DNA from: Sphingobium sp. 15-1
GTDB taxonomy: Bacteria > Pseudomonadota > Alphaproteobacteria > Sphingomonadales > Sphingomonadaceae
Direction of reading: 5' to 3'
Length of the DNA: 64,000 bases
Assembly (NCBI RefSeq): GCF_013375535.1
Contig: NZ_JABXJG010000002.1
Location: 310,001 to 374,000 of the forward strand
How positions within the stretch are numbered: the first letter of the stretch is position 1; each line of letters begins with the position of its first letter. This document shows positions 43,064 to 50,476 of this stretch, piece after piece. A model generated the notes under the pieces. It did no database searches and was not told the DNA's origin. It worked only from the letters and a program-made list of their open reading frames with translations. Both the position numbers and the translations under genes were made by a program.

Positions 43064-44326
43064 ATGACCACTGCCACTCAGGAATGGAAAAGACATTGGC
43101 CGGCCCTGGCCGCCTCCTCCCTGGGGGTCGCGACCGGCTTTTCCATGCTGCAATTCAATGCCAGCATCTTCATTCAACCCTGGCAGGAAAGTTTCGGATG
43201 GTCGCGAGGGGAAATCGCCGCCGCCCATAACGGGATGATCCTGACCGCGCTGCTCTCGCCCTTCGCGGGTGCGCTGCTGGATCGCCATGGCGTGCGCCGC
43301 CCGCTGCTGGCGGCGATGGCGCTGACCGGTCTCGCCTATCTGGCGATGACGCAGCTTGGCGGATCGCTGGTCCAATATTATGCGACCTATCTCGCCTTGC
43401 AGGTCATCGGCATCTTCACCACTGGCCTTGCCTTCACCCGCGTCGTCGCTGCGCGCTTCGTCCAGTCGCGAGGACTGGCGTTGGCGTGCACGCGGGTCGG
43501 CATATCGATCCTGGGCATATTCCTGCCCGCCACGCTGCACGCCCTTGTCGAGCGGGAAGGATGGCAGGCGGGTTTCTTTCTGCTCGCGGGCATCGTGTTA
43601 CTGGTGGGCCTGCCAGTCTGCTGGATCGGCATCCGCGACACGCCCCCATCGACCGAGACGGACCGGCCGCATCCGCGCTCGGGGGACGGGGGCAGCTATC
43701 TGGCGCTGTTGCGGCGCGAACCGCGCGTCCTGCTCCTCTGCCTGTGCGCGGGCTTCGGCTATGCGCCGCTGTCGACCCTGCTCAGCCAGTTCCAGCCACT
43801 GCTGACCGCGCTCGACATCGCGCCGGCCGACGCGGCCATGCTGACCGGCGTGCTGGCGGGGTCCGTATTGATCGGCACCCTGATTTCGGGAACGCTGATC
43901 GACCGGGTCTGGGCGCCTGCGGTCGCGTGTCTCTTCAGCCTGGGGCCGATATTGGGCTGCATCCTGATGCTGCAAGGGTCCCTGACATTTCCCGTGGCAC
44001 TGGTCGCGGCGATGCTGATCGGCGCGGCGCAAGGCGCGGAGATCGACATCGTCGCCTATATGACTGCGCGCTATTTCGGCATGCGGCATTATTCGGCCAT
44101 TTACGGCAGCACCATCACCGTGATGACGCTGATGGCCGTGGCGGGGCAGGTCGGCATTGGCTTCCTCTACGACCATTTCGGCAACTATCGCGTTGCGCTG
44201 ATCACGGTGATCGGCGGGCTGGTTGCGTCGATAATGCTCTATTTGCTGATGGGTCGTTACCCGCAGCAGGCGGAGGTTGAGCCGGAATGGTCCGCAAGGC
44301 CGGTCGCCGGAGAAGCCGCCGCCTGA
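43064..44326 (+). CDS. MFS transporter
   Basis: A 420-aa protein with about twelve membrane spans. The N-terminal pattern SLGVATGFSMLQFNASIFIQPWQESFGWSRGEIAAAHNG, the loop ALLDRHGVRRPLLAAMALTGLAY and a central hydrophilic loop (RDTPPSTETDRPHPRSGDG) fit the monocarboxylate/oxalate-type MFS group. A final VGIGFLYDHFGNYRVALI span follows. It likely imports the compound brought in by the TonB receptor upstream, or a breakdown product. Confidence 0.88.
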   Translation: MTTATQEWKRHWPALAASSLGVATGFSMLQFNASIFIQPWQESFGWSRGEIAAAHNGMILTALLSPFAGALLDRHGVRRPLLAAMALTGLAYLAMTQLGGSLVQYYATYLALQVIGIFTTGLAFTRVVAARFVQSRGLALACTRVGISILGIFLPATLHALVEREGWQAGFFLLAGIVLLVGLPVCWIGIRDTPPSTETDRPHPRSGDGGSYLALLRREPRVLLLCLCAGFGYAPLSTLLSQFQPLLTALDIAPADAAMLTGVLAGSVLIGTLISGTLIDRVWAPAVACLFSLGPILGCILMLQGSLTFPVALVAAMLIGAAQGAEIDIVAYMTARYFGMRHYSAIYGSTITVMTLMAVAGQVGIGFLYDHFGNYRVALITVIGGLVASIMLYLLMGRYPQQAEVEPEWSARPVAGEAAA

Positions 44327-44334
44327 TCGTCCGC

Positions 44335-44355
44335 CCCATTCGATCCACGAATGGG
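44335..44355. terminator. Bidirectional hairpin between convergent genes
   Basis: CCCATTCG and CGAATGGG form an 8-bp stem around ATCCA, extended on both sides by CCG/CGG after a bulge. It lies between the MFS stop and the stop of the leftward P450 remnant. There is no strong T-tract. Confidence 0.5.
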
Positions 44356-44370
44356 ACGGAAGAGCCATGC

Positions 44371-45273
44371 CTAGTCCCAGGCGACAGGCAGTTCGCGCTG
44401 GCCCCAATAGATCCAGCTATTGATCCGCTCTGGGCTTCCGGTCAGGCGAAGATTGGGCAGGCGTTCCACCAGTTTGCGCAGACCGACCTGCGCTTCCAGC
44501 CTGGCGATCGGCGCGCCCAGGCAGAAATGCACGCCATAGCCGAAAGACAAATGCCGCTTCACCTGGTTGAGCGGCCGATCCATGACGAAGCTGTCGGCAT
44601 CGGGAAAAATGTCCGGATCGCGATTGGCCCCCATCATGGAGAACATGAGCTTGCTGCGTTCGGGCAGCTCCGCGCCGTGCATCCGCACCGGGCACAGGCT
44701 GGTGCGGAAGTGGGAATTGATCGGCGGGTCGAAGCGCAGGCTTTCCTCGATCACATTCTCCACCAGATGCGGCTCGGCCTTCAGCCGTTCCCACCGTTCG
44801 GGCACTTCCAGCAGTCGCCAGACGATATTGGTCAGCAGGCTGGTGGTCGTCTCCTGCCCGCCGGTCAGCAACGCGGTGCAGATCTGGAACAATTCCATGT
44901 CGTTGAAGCGCCGCCCCTCCACGCGGCTGACAAGGCCGAGCGAGATATAGTCGAACGGCAGCACCGTTCCCCAATGTTCATGGGTCGGTTCATCGATACC
45001 CGCATCGCGCAACATTTGCTTGCGCGCTTCGATGAGGCCCATGAAATGCGGCTGGATTTCCGCAATCAGCGTCTGTTCGGCGCTTGGGTTCTTGTCGTTG
45101 AACAGCAGCGACTGCAATTCGTCCGCCCAACGCTTGTAATCCGCGTAGAGCGCCTGGTCCGCTCCCAGCATGAAGCACATGGTCCGGGCAGGCAGCGGCA
45201 GGCAGAAAAGGTCGTGGAAATTGCCCCGCTTGTCCGCCCGATTGTCCAGTCCGGAGACGATTATGAGCGACAA
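44371..45273 (-). pseudogene. Cytochrome P450 lacking its N-terminal third (5'-truncated remnant)
   Basis: The frame encodes 300 residues: the P450 core from about helix D/E onward (LFCLPLPARTMCFMLGADQALYADYKRWADELQ), I-helix LLTGGQETTTSL, ExxR in IEESLRF, and haem loop SFGYGVHFCLG. Family members have about 400 residues, so roughly the first 110-120, including the substrate-access helices and the C-helix haem-propionate contact, are missing. P450-like sequence stops near 45220; beyond it is the 5' region of the oppositely oriented enoyl-CoA hydratase gene. No other frame holds the missing part. Probably inactive. Confidence 0.75.
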
Positions 45274-46096
45274 CGAGTTTCAGCGCGACATCGACTATAG
45301 CGAGTTCGATTTCTTCAAGGTCGAAATCGGGGAAGACGGCGTCGCCGTCGTGACGATGAACGCGCCCGACAAGCTGAACGCGGTGGGGCCACACAATCAC
45401 TGGCAGTTGGAGGACATCTGGCTGAAGCTGGCACGTGACGAGCGAATCAAGGTCATCGTGCTGACCGGCGCGGGCAAGGCCTTCTCCGCCGGGGGCGACA
45501 TCAAGCTGATGGCCGAGCGCGCCCAGACCGAATATGGCCTGAAATATGCGTTGCGCGTGCCGATCAACACGCTGCGCATCTGGGATCAGATATTGATGAC
45601 GCCCCAGCCGATCATCGCGGCGGTCAATGGCGACGCCATCGGCCTTGGCACGTCGCTGTTCGCCTTCTGCGACATGAGCATCGTCGCGGAGGATGCGAAA
45701 CTGGGCGATACCCATGTGCGCGTCGGCCTGGTGACGGGCGACGGCGGTTCGGTGATGTGGCCGCTGCTGGTCGGGCCGCAAAAGGCCAAGGAATATCTGA
45801 TGCGCGGCAAGTTGCTGAACGGCAAGAAGGCCGAGGAGATCGGCTTGGTCAACTATGCCTTCCCCAAGGAGCAGGTGCTGGAGGAAGCGCTGAAGATCGC
45901 GCGCGAGATCGCCGGACAGCCGATGTGGGCGGTCCGCTGGTCCAAGGCGGCGGTCAACAAGTGCATCCGCGATCAGGTGAACCTGACGGGCGAATTGTCC
46001 ATCGCCTATGAAGCGATGACGATGCTGACGCAGGATTACAAGGAAGCGACCACCGCCTTCGCCAACAAGGAAAAGCCGGTCTTCAAGGGATATTGA
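45263..46096 (+). CDS. Enoyl-CoA hydratase/isomerase-family protein
   Basis: A 277-aa crotonase-fold protein: NAPDKLNAVGPHNHWQLEDIW, VIVLTGAGKAFSAGGDIKLM (oxyanion hole), PIIAAVNGDAIGLGTSLFAFCDMSIVAEDAKLGDTHVRVGLVTGDGG (second oxyanion strand and catalytic loop with Asp-Gly-Gly). GGAGACG precedes the ATG. It hydrates or isomerises an unsaturated acyl-CoA and is followed directly by a 3-hydroxyacyl-CoA dehydrogenase, giving two sequential beta-oxidation steps. Confidence 0.9.
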   Translation: MSDNEFQRDIDYSEFDFFKVEIGEDGVAVVTMNAPDKLNAVGPHNHWQLEDIWLKLARDERIKVIVLTGAGKAFSAGGDIKLMAERAQTEYGLKYALRVPINTLRIWDQILMTPQPIIAAVNGDAIGLGTSLFAFCDMSIVAEDAKLGDTHVRVGLVTGDGGSVMWPLLVGPQKAKEYLMRGKLLNGKKAEEIGLVNYAFPKEQVLEEALKIAREIAGQPMWAVRWSKAAVNKCIRDQVNLTGELSIAYEAMTMLTQDYKEATTAFANKEKPVFKGY

Positions 46097-46101
46097 TCGC
46101 C

Positions 46102-47064
46102 ATGGCCGCCTATCGCGACGCGGACAGCATAAGCACCGTCGCCGCGATCGGCGGCGGCGTGATCGGCAATGGCTGGGTCGCTGCCTTTCTGGGCAGCGGC
46201 CGGGCCGTGCGCCTTTACGATCCGATGCCCGGCGCGGGCGAGCGCACCCGCGCCCATGTTGCGGGTGCCTGGGACCAGATGGTCGAACTTGGGTTGGCCC
46301 AGGCCGACGACGACTGGTCTTCGCGCTTTTCGGTCCACGACACGGTGGCCGACGCGCTTGCGGGCGCGGATTTCGTGCAGGAAAGCACGCCCGAACGCAC
46401 CGAGGTCAAGCAGGCGTTGTTCGCTGATCTCGACCGGCTGGCGCCTACGGATGTGCTGATCGCCAGCAGCACGTCGAGCCTGCCCGTCACCGAGTTACAG
46501 GCCGGGCTTGCGACCGCTGATCGCTTCGTGCTGGGCCATCCCTTCAATCCCGTGCACCTGATCCCGCTGGTCGAAGTGGGCGGCGGCGAACGGACCGCCG
46601 AGCAGGCGGTCGACACCGCCTTCGCGCTCTATGCCGCCATGGGCAAACAGCCGATCCGGCTGAAGCGCGAGATTTTCGGCCATATCGGCAACCGGCTGAC
46701 CGCCGCCATGTTCCGGGAAGCGGTGCGGCTGGTGGCGGAGGGTTATGCCAGCGTCGGTGACATCGACAAGGCGATGAAACACAGCTTCGCGCTCAAATGG
46801 GCGATCCAGGGACAGTTCACCACCTTCCACACATCTGGCGGCGCGGGCGGTCTGGCCGAATTCCTGCCGAAATTCGGGCCTGGCATCGTCAGACGCTGGG
46901 AAAGCATGACCGACCCGCCGCTGGCCGATCCGGCCTTGCAGGCGATGCTGGTCGAGCAGATGGAGGAAGCGGCGGCCGGGCGAAGCGTAGCGGAAATAGC
47001 CGCCTGGCAGGATGAGAAGCTGATGCAGATGCTGAAGCTTCTGGCGCCGGACAATGAGCAATAA
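46102..47064 (+). CDS. 3-hydroxyacyl-CoA dehydrogenase-family protein
   Basis: A 320-aa protein with the NAD-binding motif AIGGGVIGNGW and the family signature SSTSSLPVTELQ...VLGHPFNPVHLIPLVEVGGGERT, which contains the catalytic His. IFGHIGNRLTAAMFREAVRLVAEG follows. The motif pattern is closest to lambda-crystallin/carnitine-dehydrogenase relatives. The ATG at 46102, 5 bp after the hydratase stop, is preferred over an upstream TTG. It would oxidise the 3-hydroxyacyl-CoA made by the preceding enzyme. Confidence 0.88.
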   Translation: MAAYRDADSISTVAAIGGGVIGNGWVAAFLGSGRAVRLYDPMPGAGERTRAHVAGAWDQMVELGLAQADDDWSSRFSVHDTVADALAGADFVQESTPERTEVKQALFADLDRLAPTDVLIASSTSSLPVTELQAGLATADRFVLGHPFNPVHLIPLVEVGGGERTAEQAVDTAFALYAAMGKQPIRLKREIFGHIGNRLTAAMFREAVRLVAEGYASVGDIDKAMKHSFALKWAIQGQFTTFHTSGGAGGLAEFLPKFGPGIVRRWESMTDPPLADPALQAMLVEQMEEAAAGRSVAEIAAWQDEKLMQMLKLLAPDNEQ

Positions 47065-47194
47065 TAGCCGAAAGTAGTTCGGCACCAGCCTTTGGCTGAC
47101 CCCCTTAACTGAAACTGGTCGGGCTGCGCTCCGCGCGATATTATGTCGACGTCGTCAGCACGGAGGTTGCTTTTTGCTATGGTGCTGGAGAGCC

Positions 47195-47331
47195 CGTAAA
47201 GTAGTTTGGACCCGGGGCGCCTCGATCACCCCCATTGGCGCCAGGGAGCAGCCATGTTCCTGGAGCGCGTTCCTTAGAGTTCTTTTCGGTGAGGTCCCCA
47301 CGCTGGCGGCACTGGTGAGAGGAGAGTCTCG
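47195..47331 (+). ncRNA. Candidate bridge-RNA region in the IS110 5' leader
   Basis: IS110-group elements encode a structured guide (bridge) RNA in the non-coding end before the recombinase gene. Here the leader has a strong imperfect hairpin (GCGCCAGGGA ... TTCCTGGAGCGC, about 47237-47267) and further GC-rich foldable segments. The size and position fit. The guide loops cannot be assigned without knowing the element ends. Confidence 0.3.
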
Positions 47332-48603
47332 ATGGAGATCATGCACGAACGTGTCGCTGGTCTGGATGTACACAAAGCGATGATCGTGGGCTGTGTACGC
47401 CTGGCGTCGGAGGGCAAGACAAGCCGGGAATGCCAGTCCTTCGAGACCACGACGGCGGGCCTGTCGTCCTTGCTGGCGTGGCTGACGGACTCAGGCTGTA
47501 GCCATGTCGCGATGGAGGCGACCGGGGTCTACTGGAAGCCGGTGTGGAATATCCTGAGCGAGGGCCCCTTCGATCTGATCCTGGCCAATGCCGCGCACAT
47601 CAAGAATGTTCCGGGCCGCAAGACCGACGTCAATGACGCGACCTGGATTGCCGATCTGGTCGCCTGTGGCCTGATCCGGGCGAGCTTCGTTCCCGACCAG
47701 GCGACGCAGGAGCTGCGTTCGCTGATGCGCATGCGCAAGCAGCTGATCCAGGAGCAGACCCGCCACACCCAGCGGATCCAGAAGACGTTGGAAGAGGCCA
47801 ATATCAAACTGGATTCGGTAATCAGCGACATCATGGGCGTGTCGGGCCGCCGGATGATCGAAGCGATGATCGCCGGGATCCGCAATCCGGCCAGGCTGGC
47901 GGCCCTGGCCGATGGACGGGTCAAGGCCACTCCCAAACATCTGTATGATGCGCTGCATGGGCGGCTGACCGATCATCACTGTTTCATGCTCAGGCTCTAC
48001 CTCGAGCAGTATGACGCGCTGGACAAGGCGATCATCGAGATCGATCGGGCAGTTGATGCCGCAATCGCTGCCATGGACCAGCAGGTGGCGCCCGGGCGAG
48101 CCACCTTTCGATCCCTGATCCATCTTCTCAACACGATGCCGGGCATCAGCACCCTGTCGGCCACCAGCATCCTGGCGGAAACCGGCACCGACATGAGCCG
48201 CTTTGCCACCGCCGGGCATTTTGTCGCCTGGGCCGGGCTGTGTCCGGGGCAGAATGAGAGCGCCGGCAAGCGCAAATCCTCGCACCTGCGCAAGGGCGGG
48301 CGCTGGCTCAAGACCGTGCTGGTCCAATGCGCCTGGTCTGCCGTGAAAAAGAAAGACAGCTATTACAAGGCGCAGTTCAACCGCTTGCGCAGCCGGCGGG
48401 GTCCCAAGAAAGCGATCTGTGCGGTCGCCGCCGCCATGCTCACCGCGATCTGGCACATGCTCACAAACGGCGTCGTACATCAGGATCTTGGCATCGACCA
48501 ATTCGACCGTCGCTCCGCCGAATGCAAAGCCAGGCGTCTGGTCGCCCAGCTCACCAAGCTTGGCTTCCAGGTCGAGCTTCAACCAATCGCAGAGGCCCCA
48601 TGA
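47332..48603 (+). CDS. IS110-family transposase (DEDD/Tnp20 type)
   Basis: A 423-aa recombinase. The N-terminal RuvC-like DEDD domain has Asp12 (GLDVHK), Glu62 (AMEATGVYW), Asp99 and Asp102 (KTDVNDA). The middle is a coiled coil (RKQLIQEQTRHTQRIQKTLEEAN). The C-terminal Tnp20 domain has MPGISTLSATSILAETGTD and the serine-containing KRKSSHLRKGGRWLKTVLVQCAW. No frameshift is seen, so the element may be active. GAGAGGAGAG precedes the ATG. Confidence 0.93.
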   Translation: MEIMHERVAGLDVHKAMIVGCVRLASEGKTSRECQSFETTTAGLSSLLAWLTDSGCSHVAMEATGVYWKPVWNILSEGPFDLILANAAHIKNVPGRKTDVNDATWIADLVACGLIRASFVPDQATQELRSLMRMRKQLIQEQTRHTQRIQKTLEEANIKLDSVISDIMGVSGRRMIEAMIAGIRNPARLAALADGRVKATPKHLYDALHGRLTDHHCFMLRLYLEQYDALDKAIIEIDRAVDAAIAAMDQQVAPGRATFRSLIHLLNTMPGISTLSATSILAETGTDMSRFATAGHFVAWAGLCPGQNESAGKRKSSHLRKGGRWLKTVLVQCAWSAVKKKDSYYKAQFNRLRSRRGPKKAICAVAAAMLTAIWHMLTNGVVHQDLGIDQFDRRSAECKARRLVAQLTKLGFQVELQPIAEAP

Positions 48604-48732
48604 TCCACAGACAATCGGTTTTGTTTCTCCTTAGACGAAAACCATCCCACCCTCCCGATCCCGGCCATGATAATATGGTCCCGTCCCGGCGCCTCCAAAG
48701 GTTGGCCGGTCCGAGTGGAGAGGAAGGAAGAG

Positions 48733-49719
48733 ATGACCGTCGATGTGATCAATCGCCCGGAAGCCGAAGACCTGCATGTGCAGGATGTCGTCGCGGCGGG
48801 CGAGCTGGAAAGCTGCAACCATCTGCTGGACGATCCGGAAGCGCTCAACCGCTTCTACGAGGAGAAGGGCTATATTCTGCTGCGCGGCGTGTTCGATGCG
48901 GATACGGTGGCGCGGGCACGGGATGAAATGCTCGCGGTCGCCGCCCAGATGGGGCTCGTCGAGCCGGGCGATCCCACTGGCAAGTGGACGGGCAAGCCCT
49001 CGGTCGGCGGCATGGAGGAAAGCGATCTCTACGCCGGCATCGCCAGGCGGCTGATCGAGGACCCGGCCAATCAGGCGGTGATGGAAAAGGTGCTGGGTGA
49101 ACCGGCCTGCTCCGTCCCGATCGTGCAATATCGGACTTATCCGCCGCACAGCAAGCTTGGCACCGTGCATCAGGACGGCTTCTACAGCCCCGGCATTCAG
49201 GACTATCGCCCGGTCTGGGTGTCGCTGACCCCCTGCACCCGCGACATGGGCGGGCTGGCGCTGGCGGTGGGCCAGAACAAGCGCGGCTATTTCCACAATG
49301 TCGGCAAGCCCAATCCTTTCCCGATCCCGCGCGACGCGATCCCGGCGGAAAGCTGGGCGACGACCGACTATATGCCGGGGGACGTGCTGGTCGTGCATCC
49401 GTGCACGCCGCATTGCGGCCTTGCCAACAGCAGCGACCGGCTGCGCGTTTCCTTCGACTCGCGCGTGCAGTCCGCCGCCAATCCCAGCGCCGTCGCGGCC
49501 ACGGTCAAGTCCTTCACGCCCACGACCGTCACCGTGGACGCGGACCGGGTCGGGGAGATCACGCTGAATGTCGACAAGGACAGCTATTTGCGGCCGATCG
49601 ATCCGGGCGTGCGCGAGAGCTTCGACGACTTCGTCACCTATATGAAGCCCGGCATGCGACTGGTCGTGGTGCGGGACGGCGACCGCGCCGTCATGCTGCG
49701 CAAGGCGGCGGAAGGATAA
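48733..49719 (+). CDS. Phytanoyl-CoA dioxygenase (PhyH)-family oxygenase
   Basis: A 328-aa Fe(II)/2-oxoglutarate-dependent fold. The iron ligands are His146-x-Asp148 (TVHQDGFYS) and a distal His near residue 227 (HPCTPHCGLANSSD), with Arg236 or Arg244 for 2-oxoglutarate. It hydroxylates an acyl-CoA or free hydrophobic acid. AGGAAGGAAGAG lies immediately before the ATG. Orientation and spacing suggest it was co-transcribed with the hydratase and dehydrogenase genes before the IS110 element landed between them. Confidence 0.87.
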   Translation: MTVDVINRPEAEDLHVQDVVAAGELESCNHLLDDPEALNRFYEEKGYILLRGVFDADTVARARDEMLAVAAQMGLVEPGDPTGKWTGKPSVGGMEESDLYAGIARRLIEDPANQAVMEKVLGEPACSVPIVQYRTYPPHSKLGTVHQDGFYSPGIQDYRPVWVSLTPCTRDMGGLALAVGQNKRGYFHNVGKPNPFPIPRDAIPAESWATTDYMPGDVLVVHPCTPHCGLANSSDRLRVSFDSRVQSAANPSAVAATVKSFTPTTVTVDADRVGEITLNVDKDSYLRPIDPGVRESFDDFVTYMKPGMRLVVVRDGDRAVMLRKAAEG

Positions 49720-49729
49720 GGGCAAGGCG

Positions 49730-50176
49730 ATGAACGATGCCGTGAAGCTGTTGACGCGGATGTTCGGCTTCACGGAAGGGGGCCGGCACCATCCCGACGT
49801 CTTTCCCGTCGTAGAGGAAGGCCGACCGTCGCCAGCGGACTATTTCCATCCCGATGTCATGCACAGCCTGTTCGGGCCCAGCGGCACGAAGGAGACGCTG
49901 GTCGGGCGTGACGCCTTTCTCACCTTCGCGGCTTCCTGCGCGGAAGCGCTGGCGGACAGGCGGGACGAGATCATCGCCATAACCGGCGTCGACCGGGAAT
50001 GCGCCTTCGTCCACGCCCGCGCCTACCGCAAAAGCGCGGCGAATGGCGAGGACATCCATTATGAATGGGCCATGCTCTACCGGGTAGAGCAGGGCCTGAT
50101 CACCTATGGCGCCGACATGCTGGATGCCGCGGCGCAGACCTTCTGGGGGCGAGTCCGTTCCGCTCCAGCCGGATGA
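49730..50176 (+). CDS. SnoaL/NTF2-like protein of unknown function
   Basis: A 148-aa protein starting 10 bp after the PhyH stop. It has HPDVMHSLFGPSGTKETLVGRDAFLTFAASCAE, a helix-then-strand arrangement of the NTF2 fold, then ITGVDRECAFVHARAYRKSA...YEWAMLYRVEQGLITYGADMLD. It could be a hydratase, isomerase or accessory subunit for the PhyH oxygenase. No catalytic residues can be assigned with confidence. Confidence 0.7.
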   Translation: MNDAVKLLTRMFGFTEGGRHHPDVFPVVEEGRPSPADYFHPDVMHSLFGPSGTKETLVGRDAFLTFAASCAEALADRRDEIIAITGVDRECAFVHARAYRKSAANGEDIHYEWAMLYRVEQGLITYGADMLDAAAQTFWGRVRSAPAG

Positions 50177-50194
50177 GGATTTGCGCACCACTTC

Positions 50195-50252
50195 CGTTTG
50201 TCCTGAGCGACCATTGAGCTTGTCGAAATGGCGTATCGAAGGACAGGTTTCG
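50195..50252. repeat. Sphingomonad-type intergenic repeat (GTCCTGAGC family)
   Basis: CCGTTTGTCCTGAGC is followed by GAGCTTGTCGAAATGG and CGAAGGACAGG, the halves of a well-known intergenic palindrome type in sphingomonads. It is interrupted by a few inserted bases here. Confidence 0.45.
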
Positions 50253-50280
50253 TGCAGAGGCCTAACCCCGGTTCGACGTT

Positions 50281-50376
50281 CTAGGCGGCGTGGACAAATT
50301 CAAGACTCGCTGAGCTGAGTAATTTGGGTGGATTCAGGACATTCCCCGACATTCCCAATTTGTCCACGCGGACTAG
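50281..50376. repeat. MITE-like intergenic element, copy 4 (compact, no cargo)
   Basis: A 96-bp element with near-perfect inverted ends: left CTAGGCGGCGTGGACAAATT, right reverse complement CTAGTCCGCGTGGACAAATT. The interior contains only the two shared modules (AATTTGGGTGGATTC and GACATTCCC, inverted relative to the 40-kb copy) and no palindromic cargo. It therefore shows the minimal form of the family. It lies between the SnoaL-like gene and the terminator at 50397. Confidence 0.8.
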
Positions 50377-50396
50377 GTTCAGGAGACCGATCCTCC

Positions 50397-50435
50397 AACC
50401 CTCTCGCCGCAAGTGCGGCGGGAGGGTTTTCTTTT
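50397..50435 (+). terminator. Rho-independent terminator
   Basis: AACCCTCTCGCCGC and GCGGCGGGAGGGTT form a 14-bp stem with one mismatch around AAGT, followed by TTCTTTT. This is the clearest terminator in the window and ends the rightward transcript carrying PhyH and the SnoaL-like gene. Confidence 0.85.
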
Positions 50436-50476
50436 GAGGATTGGACGCACCTTTACTGGATGGGCCGCAGCCAGGC

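Larger units (their letters stand above)
47150..48640 (+). mobile_element. IS110-family insertion sequence (ends approximate)
   Basis: One full-length transposase gene with a long 5' leader lies between two catabolic genes that read in the same direction. IS110-family elements lack clear terminal inverted repeats and make no target duplication, so the ends cannot be set from one copy; the limits given are estimates. Base composition just upstream (AT-rich TTGCTTTTTGCTATGG) differs from the flanks. The 267 bp from 47065 to 47331 hold no other gene. Confidence 0.75.

Noticed and set aside
48604..48732. Placing the right end of the IS110 element at the GGTTTT/AAAACC hairpin near 48618-48645
   Set aside because: The stem is only six bases, and IS110 elements have no diagnostic terminal repeats. 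A second copy is needed to fix the end.
50281..50376. Reading the compact palindromic element as a transcription terminator
   Set aside because: Its inverted ends recur at three other loci with shared internal modules and it lacks a T-tract. The real terminator is at 50397-50435.
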